A program made the translations under genes and the position numbers. A DNA stretch of 64,000 nucleotides from Thraustochytrium sp. TN22 (Eukaryota > Sar > Bigyra > Thraustochytrida > Thraustochytriidae): assembly GCA_013306675.1 (NCBI GenBank), contig JABLUY010000126.1:1-64000 (forward strand). The letters run 5' to 3'. Every line of letters starts with the position of its first letter. Position 1 is the first letter of the stretch. The notes under the pieces are model-generated. The model saw only the letters and a list, made by a program, of their open reading frames with translations. It was not told the DNA's origin and searched no databases. Positions 10,201 through 18,073 of the stretch are shown here, piece by piece.

Positions 10201-10643
10201 CCACAAACATCCTCACGACGGCGCCGGTGCTCGCCACGGCGCCGCCAGGGTTGGAGCCCTCGGCGGGCCGGCGGCAGCGCGTGCGTCATCATGAGGTATT
10301 CACGGTCTTGGTGAACGGCCACCCCCGCGTGCAGTTTGTGGTGCTGGCGGACGCTGCGGGCCCGCGACCGGCGAGGATGGACTTGCTGTGGAAGGAGGCG
10401 GGCGACCCGCTGGCCGACCGCGTGCCGGCCGCGGGGTCGATTCTGGAGGAGATCCGCGAGGCAACCGCGGCGTGGCGCGCCGGCACGCCGATGACGGGTG
10501 GTCACCCTCTGCTGAACCAGTTGTATTACCTCCACGCGTCTGTCGCCACCGTGCAGCTCGTAACGCACATTACGCAGGCGCTCAAGGACGCAGACCAGTC
10601 GCTGCTGCATCTTGAGGCAGCCCATGCCATTTGTAACACCTGA
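7284..10643 (+). CDS. WW-domain coiled-coil protein with a degenerate kinesin-14-like C-terminal motor
   Basis: A 1,119-residue protein. The N-terminus is a WW domain (about 12-44; paired Trp/Trp-Pro with RYFYNQDTGESTW). Residues about 150-650 form a long Ala/Glu/Gln/Arg-rich coiled coil. The C-terminal part (about 730-1119) follows the layout of a C-terminal kinesin-14 motor: a first strand RVAAYCRIHP just after the coil (compare RVYCRIRP), WALEGVVDS, a helix leading to GIFHGQQHAAPW where kinesins have the P-loop GQTGSGKT, FTVLVNGHP, VLADAAGPR in place of the switch II DLAGSE, then LEEIREATAAWRAG and HPLLNQLYYL (compare LGDVIAALRSG and NSKLTYLL). The nucleotide-binding residues are therefore missing, and a basic, disordered insert of about 110 residues precedes the switch I position. 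It may be a non-catalytic kinesin partner like Vik1/Cik1. The GTG upstream is not used; ATG 7284 has a good context. Confidence 0.72.
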   Translation: MSVDEEAATTTWLECEDDQGNRYFYNQDTGESTWALPDGVDVKELDASAAEDASTDDVANKTKKVLPRSPTELAREELEAGESPVEDDLFTADAIANALADASDDEVDSPAADAGPAQESVPKLTAFPKQAEPALVSLRGERDALAHKLVAAESALKAAQVNMTSLEGQLQASAREGESRMTALQRELAALTESNELQVGQARAVAKELEVARAEVDKLRAAQDRLEQDTTISRAATQAQLAKLQSERNVADAAMEQLLHTKEDQAQQIKRLEILLRVAKEKASEDADSRAEQARKEAAFRCKASLTQALGALRSQIEASQDKSSREALARVADLLSQHHSGDQTWDGPLKTQQAQLDALATTIRELQERLRALQQREATLETQAQSARGLGARVRELEDELAAAKQSEAATAAGAVERQAEVQRELDRAVDELEAGKVREAKLEAQAVKLRSRVQDLEAGLIVIPQVDPTKAAELAQLQRELEQCRQELQEAAAAATSQHARLEGAQASEAALKAALATARESAEDAEARAAAAERDVEAAQAEAQALQDAVEEALAEAQLAGTEAGEARAQLDAERRRHFQERSALASELDLHRRAAQVRADKASVGCIRARDLIPTRAGLRRSRDAVADLRVQVERDLHGFLDHLQMAKRSLAERTLNVPVVPETTTVEDLGVAPRALAPPPTRPTGWAAPRRPAVEEEASLTLSPEPSSPEAETAAEASTGKGLRRARRVAAYCRIHPKICHILNSSVIMANREALELCNQHGQTRRWALEGVVDSYVKNAQTFDTLRLSAFCFAMDPDSAYCGIFHGQQHAAPWQSVWGDAMDPGLLAQTLYALVQQLGFSNYDLALEVSQVDQASSRLVYRTDGIACKSLRTAQALVDGLPNRRGAAWDVDGGDPVHDDNGGTDTEADARPQSASVKRAVRGKKLRKVKKLRRPGGRSSRTAVVPGLTSAARGREEASSSLDSDEAATNILTTAPVLATAPPGLEPSAGRRQRVRHHEVFTVLVNGHPRVQFVVLADAAGPRPARMDLLWKEAGDPLADRVPAAGSILEEIREATAAWRAGTPMTGGHPLLNQLYYLHASVATVQLVTHITQALKDADQSLLHLEAAHAICNT

Positions 10644-11079
10644 TTATGCGAGAGAAGAGGAACGAGATGAAGAAGAAAAGCAACGTGTGTTCTCGTGGGA
10701 AGAAGAAGAACTTGAATGTCACGAAGGATACCATGTCACGGGAAGGATGGAAAGTTGTGCACCAGAGGCGCACCGAGGCATACATGAGAGCCTTGGCCAG
10801 GCGGTCCTCCTGGTCGGTGGCAGTGCGCATTGCCCCCCCACCCCCCCAACCCCACCCCCCTCCCTTTTTCTCCGGCCAGACTTGAAAGACAACGTGAGAT
10901 GATGGTGTTGTCTCTGTTCTGTGACGATGGAGAAGGCCCTGTGAACGGCCATCACATGTGTCATGTTGACACATGCTCAAGATGCGTCGGCAATGTTGAC
11001 ACATGCTCAAGATGCGTCGGCACACTGTCATATAACTTACGTTTCGCACAAGCGATCCTGCGTTCGAAGATGCAAAAAG
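10644..11079. other. Convergent 3' spacer with a 30-bp tandem repeat
   Basis: AT-richer sequence between the stop codons of the kinesin-like and HTATSF1-like genes; it should hold both 3' UTRs. It includes a C-rich run at about 10831-10862, the string ACTTGAAAG near 10881, and a perfect 30-base tandem duplication (10963-11022). No gene is seen. Confidence 0.6.
10963..11022. repeat. Perfect 30-bp tandem duplication
   Basis: Two identical 30-base units, 10963-10992 and 10993-11022, each starting ATGTTGACACATGCTCAAGA and ending TGCGTCGGCA. Identical units imply a recent duplication. The unit contains the palindrome-like GTTGACACATG. It lies in the spacer between two convergent genes. Confidence 0.93.
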
Positions 11080-11934
11080 TCATGACGAGTGCGAAGCCTC
11101 GAGACTGGCTGCGAAGGCATCAAGACGGTCCTCCTCTTCGGCCGTGTCTGAGGGTGCCTTGCGGTAGTCCGTAAGGCCATCCCAGAACTCGCTGGCGAGG
11201 CGGCGCTGGGCGAACCAGCGGCCGTTCATGCGCTCGACACAGAGCTCGGCGGAGCGCGCCGAGAGGAAGCGCACGATGGCGACGCCGCGCGGGTGGCGCT
11301 CGAAGACAGTAACCTTTTTGACGTCGCCGAAGGTGGCGCACTCCGTGAGCAGGTCTTCCTCAAGGTCGGCCTTGAAGTTGGGGTCGTTGCGGACCTCGTC
11401 CGAGGCCGGGTCGAAGAGGTTGAAGATTGTGACGATGCGCAACCCCTTGCGGTCCTCAACGCCCTCCTCGTTCCACGAGAGCGCCTGGTCCTGCTCGAGT
11501 CGACGCAACTTGAGCGCGCGCTCCATGGTGTCCGAGGTCTGTTTGCCGTACACATGCTGTGCCGCCCAGGAAGGCTGCTTCGAGGCTGGCTCCACGTGCA
11601 GACGGGTGTCTGGCTGGCCGAGGCGCAGCTCGCCGCCATCCAGGATGGTGACTGCATTCTCGACGCTGGGCGCGAGCTGGTACACGATGGTGGCGTCGCC
11701 CTTGGGCTCGCCGTCCGCGTCTTTGTACATGCGCAGGCATGGCTCGCGCGAGAGCGGGTCGGTCTGGAGCAGGCCGCACTTGGCAAAGTGCTCCGCGAGC
11801 TCCTTCGGCGTGGCGTCTTTGGGCACGCCCGTCACGTAGACGGCCGTCACGGGACGCTTGCGTTTCCCGCCGCCACCGCCGCCGCTGCGCTTGGCCTTGC
11901 GCGTCTCCTTGCTGGTGTCCTCTTCCTGCTGCTG

Positions 11935-11987
<53 letters not shown>

Positions 11988-12258
11988 GGCGGTCCTCGCG
12001 GGTGGCGGACGTGGCGGCGGCGTGTTCGGCGGCCGCCGTAGCGGGCGGCGGCAGCAGCTGCTCCTGCAGCAGCGGCACCTGGTCGAGAGGCTGCCAGTCG
12101 GCCATGGTCTCCGTCCACACGAGCGTGGTGCGCGAGATCTTGCCAAGCTCCAGCAGCCTGCGCAGCTCCGGCAGCAGCGCGGGACCGCGCGTCTCCGCGC
12201 CGTCCGCGTACATGAAGCGCGTGAGCGCTGGCACTGGCAGCGGTGAAGGCGCGGCCAT
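11080..12258 (-). CDS. HTATSF1: HTATSF1/Cus2-type U2 snRNP-associated splicing factor
   Basis: A 392-residue protein starting at ATG 12258 in an excellent context (GCCATGGCC). In order: a GYF_2-like domain (about 10-63; RFMYADGAETRGP through TMADWQPLDQ), a pure poly-Gln run (about 92-107), a Lys/Arg-rich linker, RRM1 (about 135-220; TAVYVTGVPKDATPKELAEHF) and RRM2 (about 275-365; RIVTIFNLFDP, then RGVAIVRFLSARSAELCVERMNGRWFAQRRL). The final GRWFAQRRLASEFWDGLTDY is characteristic of HTATSF1/Cus2, where the second RRM is a U2AF-homology motif that binds SF3B1 during U2 snRNP assembly. The acidic C-terminal tail of the human protein is absent, as in the short fungal Cus2. The open frame upstream is not likely to be translated. 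Confidence 0.9.
11938..11983 (-). repeat. CAG triplet run encoding poly-Gln
   Basis: An uninterrupted CTG run on the given strand is read as CAG (Gln) in the HTATSF1-like gene. It separates the GYF-like domain from the first RRM. Confidence 0.9.
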
Positions 12259-12521
12259 GGCGTCTGCCCGAGTTCGCCTTGGCTGGCGAACGACTTGAAG
12301 ATCTGCTGTTCCAGGTGATGGAGAGACTGGCAGAGGGCGTGAGGAGGACGAGGAGGACGTGGGGAGACACGGCAAGCACGGGAGACGCGGCCGCGGGGGC
12401 ACAAGCCCAACAAGGTCAATCCAAAGCTCATCACCCCTTTATGACTGAATGAATGATTGTGGTACCCGGTACGTACCATGAAAGGACTTTGAAAGGCATC
12501 CTGACGTTTCTACCCGTGGCA
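12259..12521. other. Short spacer between HTATSF1-like start and oligopeptidase B stop
   Basis: 263 bases holding the HTATSF1-like promoter and the oligopeptidase 3' end. A KpnI/SnaBI-like palindromic cluster (GGTACCCGGTACGTACC) lies at about 12460-12477. No gene. Confidence 0.5.
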
Positions 12522-14834
12522 TCAAAGGCGAGCGACGCCGAGCTGTTCGACGAGGTAGGCAAACTCAAAGGCCTTCTCGCGAATGTACTTGTAGCGATCG
12601 GAGGCGGAAAAGTGGCCGGAGGAGAGGTCAACCTTGAGAAGGAGGAGGTTATCGTCGGTCTTCTTGTCGCGCAGGTGGGCGACCCACTTGGCAGGCTCCC
12701 AGTAGGCGACGCGCGGGTCAAAGAGGCCGGCGGTAACGAGGATGGAGGGATAGTCCTGCGCGGTGACGTTGTTGACAGGGGAGTAGGAGAGCATGTACTC
12801 GTAGTAGGTTTCCTCGTTGACGTTGCCCCACTCGGTGAACTCGCCGGTGGTGAGCGGGATGGAGGTGTCCGACATGGTGGCGACAACGTCGACGAAGGGC
12901 ACGCCGGCGATGGCGCACTTGAAGAGGTGGGGCGCCATGTTAAGGACGGCGCCCATGAGGAGGCCGCCGGCAGAGCGGCCCGTGATGGCAAGTTTGGAGG
13001 GGTCGGTGTACTTGTTCTCGATGAGGTGTTCGGCGCAGGAGATGAAGTCATGGAAGGTGTTCTTCTTGTGGAGGTACTTGCCCTGGTCCTCGTACCACGG
13101 GCGACCCATCTCGCCACCGCCGCGGATGTGGGCGATGACGACGCAGATGCCGTAGTCCATGAGCGTGATATTGGACGGCACGAAGTCGGGATCATTGCAA
13201 ATGCCGTAGCTGCCGTAGCCGTTGAGGAAGACCGGGCCGGGCGTGCGCTCGGCGAGCGGCGCCTCGAAGCCCAGGTCCTTGCGATAGACCATGGACATGG
13301 GGATCATGACGCCGTCGTGGCCGCGCGCCTCAAGGCGCTCGCAGTGGTAGAGCGAGGGGTCGTAGTTGGGCACCTCCTTCTGGTGCACGAGGCGCTTGTC
13401 CTGCGTGACCATGTTGATGTCGTAGGTGGTAGAAGGCGTGACCATGGACTCGTACATGACGCGCACCGTGTCGGTGTCGAACACCTTGTTGACGCCGGTG
13501 CCGACGGTGGAGATGGCGTCCGGGAAGCCCTCAATCTTGGTGAGCTCCGGCTCGTCGGCCTCCGGGTCGAGCACCCAGAGCGTGGAGAAGCCGCCGCTGC
13601 GGCCCTCGACGACAATGTGGCGCGAGAAGGCGACGGTGTCCTCGATGTTGACCTCCGGGTCGTAGGGGATGAGGTCGCGCCAGTTGTCGCGGCCCGGCGC
13701 GTCGACGGGAGCCCACATGAGCTTCTGGTTCTTGGCGCCGTCGGCGTTGGTGACAAAGTAAAACTTGTCGCCACGGTGGTCAAGCGAGTAGCGCAGCTTG
13801 TCGGTGCGCTCGTGCACGAGCTGCATGGCGTCGCCGAACTGCGCGGTCTCCAGATCGAGAATGCGAAGCTCGGTGGACTCGGAGGTGCCCGCCTCGCAGA
13901 CGAGGAAGCGGCCAGAGAGCGTCTTGCCGAAGCCCATCCAGTACTCCTCGTCGGACTCTTCGTGCAGGAGCTGGTCCTCGGAGCAGTCCGTGCCCATGCG
14001 ATGCCAGAAGAGCTTGTACGGGCGATGCGCCTCGTCATGCACGGCGTAAAAGACATTCTCGTTGTCCTGGCCCCAGACCACGCGGCCCGTCATGTCGGGA
14101 AGCTCGTCCGGCAGCGCGCGGCCAGTGCGCATGTCCACAAACTTGGCCCGGTACGTCTCGAAGCCGGTCTCGTCCAGCGAGTAAGCGAGCAGCTGGTGGT
14201 CGGGCGAGGGCGCCAGGCCGCCCAGGTCGCAGTGCTTCTTGCCGCGCGCCTCCTTGTTCATGTCCAGCAGCACCTCCTCGGAGCGCGAGCCGACCTCCGC
14301 CTCGGAGCGCGCGCGGCAGTAGATCCTGTACGACTTGCCCTTGATCGTGCGCGAGTAGTACCAGTAGTCGCCGTACGGGTACGGCACCGAGTCATCCGTC
14401 TCCTTGATGTGGCTCAGCATGTCGTCATACAGCGCCTTGCGCAGCCCCTTGAGGTGCCGCATCTGGTACTCGCAGTACGCGTTCTCGCGCCGCAGGTGCG
14501 CGATCACCTCCGGGTCCTTGCGGTCGTCGTCGCGCATCCAAAAGTACTCGTCCTCCAGCTCCTTGGGCGGGTCCATCGGGTTCGCGCCGCGGTTCTGGCC
14601 CTCCACCTTGCCGACCAGCACCACCTCGGGCTTCTTGGCCGCCACCGGCGGCGTGCTGGCCACGCGGTCGCTCAGCGCGCGCCGCCGCACGCGGCTCGCC
14701 GCCAGCATCCCCAGCGCCGTCGCCGCGCCCAGCAGCAGCTTCGCGGCGCGCCCTTCGCCGCCGGACCCGCCGCCGCTGCCGCCGCCGGCGCGCCGCGCCG
14801 CCGCGTCGCGCTCCGCCGCGCCGTCGCCCGCCAT
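12522..14834 (-). CDS. Oligopeptidase B-like S9A serine peptidase
   Basis: A 770-residue prolyl-oligopeptidase-family enzyme. The nucleophile is in ITGRSAGGLLMG (Ser about 621); the Asp in AGLFDPRVAYWEPAKW (about 706) and the His in SSGHFSASDRY (about 741) complete the triad. FLNGYGSYGI and the HIRGGGEMGRPWYEDQGK segment are typical of the S9A catalytic domain, and residues about 95-480 form the beta-propeller. The match to YWEPAKWVA favours oligopeptidase B, which cleaves peptides after Arg/Lys, over prolyl oligopeptidase. Unlike bacterial OpdB this one starts with a Gly/Ala-rich leader and a short hydrophobic stretch (LLLGAATALGMLAAS), which could be a mitochondrial leader or a membrane anchor. 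The start at ATG 14834 follows the first Met; the open frame upstream begins only with TTG. Confidence 0.9.
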   Translation of the reverse strand: MAGDGAAERDAAARRAGGGSGGGSGGEGRAAKLLLGAATALGMLAASRVRRRALSDRVASTPPVAAKKPEVVLVGKVEGQNRGANPMDPPKELEDEYFWMRDDDRKDPEVIAHLRRENAYCEYQMRHLKGLRKALYDDMLSHIKETDDSVPYPYGDYWYYSRTIKGKSYRIYCRARSEAEVGSRSEEVLLDMNKEARGKKHCDLGGLAPSPDHQLLAYSLDETGFETYRAKFVDMRTGRALPDELPDMTGRVVWGQDNENVFYAVHDEAHRPYKLFWHRMGTDCSEDQLLHEESDEEYWMGFGKTLSGRFLVCEAGTSESTELRILDLETAQFGDAMQLVHERTDKLRYSLDHRGDKFYFVTNADGAKNQKLMWAPVDAPGRDNWRDLIPYDPEVNIEDTVAFSRHIVVEGRSGGFSTLWVLDPEADEPELTKIEGFPDAISTVGTGVNKVFDTDTVRVMYESMVTPSTTYDINMVTQDKRLVHQKEVPNYDPSLYHCERLEARGHDGVMIPMSMVYRKDLGFEAPLAERTPGPVFLNGYGSYGICNDPDFVPSNITLMDYGICVVIAHIRGGGEMGRPWYEDQGKYLHKKNTFHDFISCAEHLIENKYTDPSKLAITGRSAGGLLMGAVLNMAPHLFKCAIAGVPFVDVVATMSDTSIPLTTGEFTEWGNVNEETYYEYMLSYSPVNNVTAQDYPSILVTAGLFDPRVAYWEPAKWVAHLRDKKTDDNLLLLKVDLSSGHFSASDRYKYIREKAFEFAYLVEQLGVARL

Positions 14835-16213
14835 CGTCCTGCCCCGCGCCGCGCTGCCTGCTCGACTGCCCTGCCCGTCGCTCTCGCCGCGTCGCTCCCG
14901 CCGCGCTCGCGCTCGCGCTCGATCCCCTTCTGCTGGTGCGGCTGCGCCCCGCGCGGCGCCGCCGCCTCGGAGTCGGAGGCCGCCGAGCGCCGCCGCGACG
15001 AACTTGGAGAAGCACGAGGGGAAGAAAGCCAAGAAGAAGGTCAAAGAAGCAAGAAGAAGCGGCCAGCGATCTTTCGCTCCACTAACTATCGCCAGGCAAC
15101 GAACCAGGCTAGGCTAGAGATTGTGCCGTGGCAGTCGTGCGTGAGCGGGTTCACGGCATCGCAGCGCAGCTCTGACGGCTCTGTAGCTAGGCTACAAGCA
15201 CGTTTCCCTCGCCGCTGCACCCCACGTCGCTCAGCTCAGGCTCTGACAGGCTCAGGCTCATCACAGTCGTGATCTTGTCCACGTCGCTCTCGCCCTGCAC
15301 AGCTGCACAAGCGCTGCTGTCCTTGATCTTGGTACCCCAAGGTACCGCGCCCGGCGCGTCCCACATCCTGGGACCTCTCTCCCTCTTGGGACAAAATCGT
15401 TCAAGAGTGTGCGGTGCTAGCACTGCTAGTAGGACTTGGTTGATTGCGCGCGCCGCGCGCTGCCTGCCGCCAACAACTTGTGCAGGCAGGGCCAGCGGCC
15501 AGCCAGGTGCAGCTCGCCGCCGCTCCGGGCTTCAAGTTCTTCCGGCTCCACGCGGCCTCCGGCCGCTCGCGGCGCGCCTCGGAGGGCTCTGGTCATGAGA
15601 GGCCCGGCTCGACTCGGCCGCCGCCAGCTGAGAGGCATCCAAAGTCGTAGGCCACCATCTCCGAGACTCCGAGTCGAAGATACGCTTTGGCGAGCGGGGG
15701 CGTTACTACAGACAAGTCAGGACTCGAGTGGCATTGCAGTGCAGGTCGTGTCGTCGTCGCCTCGCTCCGTGCGCCTCCGAGTCGCGCCGCGCCGCGCGCT
15801 GCGCGAGTCGCACCCGGCGCGCGCCGCGTCCGAGTCCTTTGTCCGAGTCGCCGCCCGTCTGACACTGCCAAACAGTGCCAGCGATCACGATCAGAGTGCT
15901 CCGGCCTCGGCGCGGCCCGCTGGCCGGCACGGCCTGCAGTGACGCCGCGCTCCGAGTCAGGCACTGACAGGCGGGCAGGCTGAGTTTTAGTTTTCGCGAC
16001 GGTTTAGCCAAGTCGCGCGCAGCAGCGGCAAGTGGCGCGCCAGCAGCCGGAAGTGGAAGCGGCGGCCTGCCCGCCTGGCCGCCGGCGCGCGCGCGCAGTC
16101 CACGCAGGCGCAGCGCGAGCAAGGCCGCGGCGCCCGGCCGCGCGCGGGCGGCAGGCGCGGCGAGGCGCGGCGCGGCGAGGCGAGGCGAGGCGAGGCGCGG
16201 CGAGGCAGCGCGA

Positions 16214-16245
<32 letters not shown>

Positions 16246-16266
16246 CGGACGGGGCCGCGGGCGGCG
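14835..16266. promoter_or_regulatory. Divergent intergenic region, oligopeptidase B / desaturase
   Basis: 1.4 kb between two start codons facing away from each other. Repeated CCGAGTCG-type motifs occur at about 15667, 15775, 15841 and 15952, and CTAG-rich palindromes at about 15108-15192. GCGAG/GGCGC pentanucleotide runs occupy 16150-16225, directly before the desaturase start. No protein-like frame. Confidence 0.45.
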
Positions 16267-17475
16267 ATGGCGCCGCAGCAGCAGCGCGGCGGCGCGACCA
16301 CCGTGGCGGCGCTGCGGGCGGCCGGCGGCGGCGATGGCGGCGCGCGCGCGGGCGGCGGCGGCGGCGGCGGCGCGCGCGCGCGGCGCTTCGAGGCGCAGGG
16401 ACGCCGCCCGCCCAGCGCGGCGGAGGAGGCGCTCGCGGACGCGCTCGGCCTGAGGTACTACGAGGACCTGCGCACGCTGTTCTTCTGCGGCGTGTACTTT
16501 GCGCTGGTCGGCCTGCAGCTCAGGTACGAGGTGCCCTCGCGCCTGGGCCGCTTCCTGGCCTTTTGGCTGACGGCCTTCGTCTCGTTCCAGGGCGCCGTCA
16601 CGGTGCACAATGCCGTGCACTGCCCCATCTTCAAGCAGGCGTGGAAGAACCAGGTCTTTCAGGCCGTGCTCTCGATCTGGTTCGGGCACTGCGCGTCCTC
16701 GTACGTGCCGGGCCACAACCTGAGCCACCACCGCAACCTGCAAACCAACAAGGACGTCATGCGCACGACCAAGATGAAGTTCCGCTGGAACTTCCTCAAC
16801 GGCCTGCTCTTCATGCCCACCATCCTCGTCAGCACCTCGGCCAACGACGCCGCCTACTTCAACGCGCAGCGTGCGCTCGACCGCCCCATCTACTACCAGC
16901 TGCGGTTCGAGGCCCTCGTCTACGTCACCTTTCAGGTGCTCGTCGCGGCCTTCAACCCGCAGCGCTGGCTCTTCGTTTGCTGGTTGCCCTGCCTCATTGG
17001 CAAGTACGGCATCATCTCTCTCAACATGCTGCAGCACGACGGTACCGACACTGAGTCCAAGTACAATCACAGCCGCAACTTTGTCGGCCCCGTGCTCAAC
17101 TACTTTTGCTTCAACAACGGCTACCACGGCATTCACCACATGTTTCCTGGCAAGCATTGGAGCCTACTCAAGCACGAGCACGACAAGCGCGTCAAGCCGC
17201 ACATCCACCCCAATCTCGACCAGGACAACATCTTCGCCTACATGTTCGAGCAGTTCGTCTACCCGGGCAAGCGCCTTGACTACCTCGGCAACGCGGTGCC
17301 CATCATCGACGACGGGCCCGACGAGCCCTGGTTTTACGACACCACTGAGACCTGGTCTGACCGCGACGTGGACCCGCGCGTCTGGTCTGCCAAGCTCAAC
17401 CAATACGGGCCCGACGGCAAGCCGGTCGGCCGGATGAAGGGCGATGCGCCACGCTCTGCCCGTCGCGCCGCCTGA
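16267..17475 (+). CDS. Membrane diiron fatty-acid desaturase-like protein
   Basis: A 402-residue protein with the three histidine boxes of the membrane desaturase/hydroxylase superfamily: HNAVH (about 117), HNLSHH (about 154) and HGIHH (about 290, in NNGYHGIHHMFPGKHW). An extra His sits in NMLQHDGTD. Hydrophobic segments at about 70-85, 95-115, 135-150, 175-190, 215-235 and 240-255 fit four or more membrane passes with the boxes on the cytosolic face. There is no cytochrome b5 domain (no HPGG), so electrons would come from a separate b5 or ferredoxin. The first 45 residues are Gly/Ala-rich low complexity. The substrate (acyl-CoA, acyl lipid, sphingoid base or carotenoid) cannot be told from the sequence. 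ATG 16267 is the first in-frame ATG in a good context. Confidence 0.8.
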   Translation: MAPQQQRGGATTVAALRAAGGGDGGARAGGGGGGGARARRFEAQGRRPPSAAEEALADALGLRYYEDLRTLFFCGVYFALVGLQLRYEVPSRLGRFLAFWLTAFVSFQGAVTVHNAVHCPIFKQAWKNQVFQAVLSIWFGHCASSYVPGHNLSHHRNLQTNKDVMRTTKMKFRWNFLNGLLFMPTILVSTSANDAAYFNAQRALDRPIYYQLRFEALVYVTFQVLVAAFNPQRWLFVCWLPCLIGKYGIISLNMLQHDGTDTESKYNHSRNFVGPVLNYFCFNNGYHGIHHMFPGKHWSLLKHEHDKRVKPHIHPNLDQDNIFAYMFEQFVYPGKRLDYLGNAVPIIDDGPDEPWFYDTTETWSDRDVDPRVWSAKLNQYGPDGKPVGRMKGDAPRSARRAA

Positions 17476-17513
17476 TTTCTGCGCGCTCCTTTCTGCTCCT
17501 TTTTCCTGTTGTA

Positions 17514-17544
17514 CGTATGCGTATGCGTATGCGTATGCGTATGC
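17514..17544. repeat. CGTATG hexanucleotide microsatellite
   Basis: About five units of CGTATG in the desaturase 3' flank. Confidence 0.9.
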
Positions 17545-17839
17545 TCTGCACTGCTTTGAACGGACTGTGAAGTCGTCGAGGTGGACCCGAGTTATGTCAT
17601 TGGGGCTCCACCACGAGTCCGTCTCGCGCACCACCACCACCACCACCATCACCATCACTCCGCGCGCCTTCGCTCAAGCACCTATGCCTAGTGCATGCAT
17701 ACGTGTGCTCAGGCCGCGCACCGTGACGCCGCCGTGCATGCCATGCTCGGACGTGAGCCTTGCGTGCGCGCCGTAGGGACCTCTGTTCATGAAGTAGACG
17801 TACTGGAAGGAAGGAGAAGATGCCGCCGAGACAACACGC

Positions 17840-17840
<1 letters not shown>

Positions 17841-17931
<91 letters not shown>
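17841..17931. repeat. TGCG tetranucleotide microsatellite, about 23 units
   Basis: An uninterrupted run of TGCG over 91 bases. Alternating purine/pyrimidine composition makes it a strong candidate for Z-DNA formation. It sits in the spacer between two convergent genes. Confidence 0.95.
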
Positions 17932-18073
17932 ATCTTTCTTGTGTTTCGAATCTCAGACAATGTTTAGTCCTAACAAATCTTCTTTTTTTCTCTCGAACGT
18001 TGCACTAATTATTTCATCACAAAGCGCCATGATGTGGTGGGGGGCGCTACTCTCGTCCTGGAGCCCGTCTCCA

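Larger units (their letters stand above)
17476..18073. other. Repeat-rich convergent 3' spacer
   Basis: Between the stops of the desaturase and the first RND-esterase gene. It contains three simple repeats: a CGTATG hexanucleotide run (17514-17544), a CAC/CAT run (about 17628-17656) and a TGCG run (17841-17931). An AT-rich patch at 17940-18030 is probably the 3' UTR of the minus-strand gene. No gene seen. Confidence 0.65.

Noticed and set aside
10963-11022. CRISPR-like short direct repeats
   Set aside because: Only two adjacent units without spacers in a eukaryotic 3' spacer; this is a tandem duplication.
12453-15272. A 939-codon open frame on the plus strand opposite oligopeptidase B
   Set aside because: It is an antisense shadow in a GC-rich gene. 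The minus strand carries an unmistakable S9A peptidase with an intact triad.
17940-17965. TTCGAATCT resembling a tRNA T-loop
   Set aside because: No acceptor or anticodon stem could be paired around it; the flank is a TGCG repeat and an AT-rich 3' UTR.
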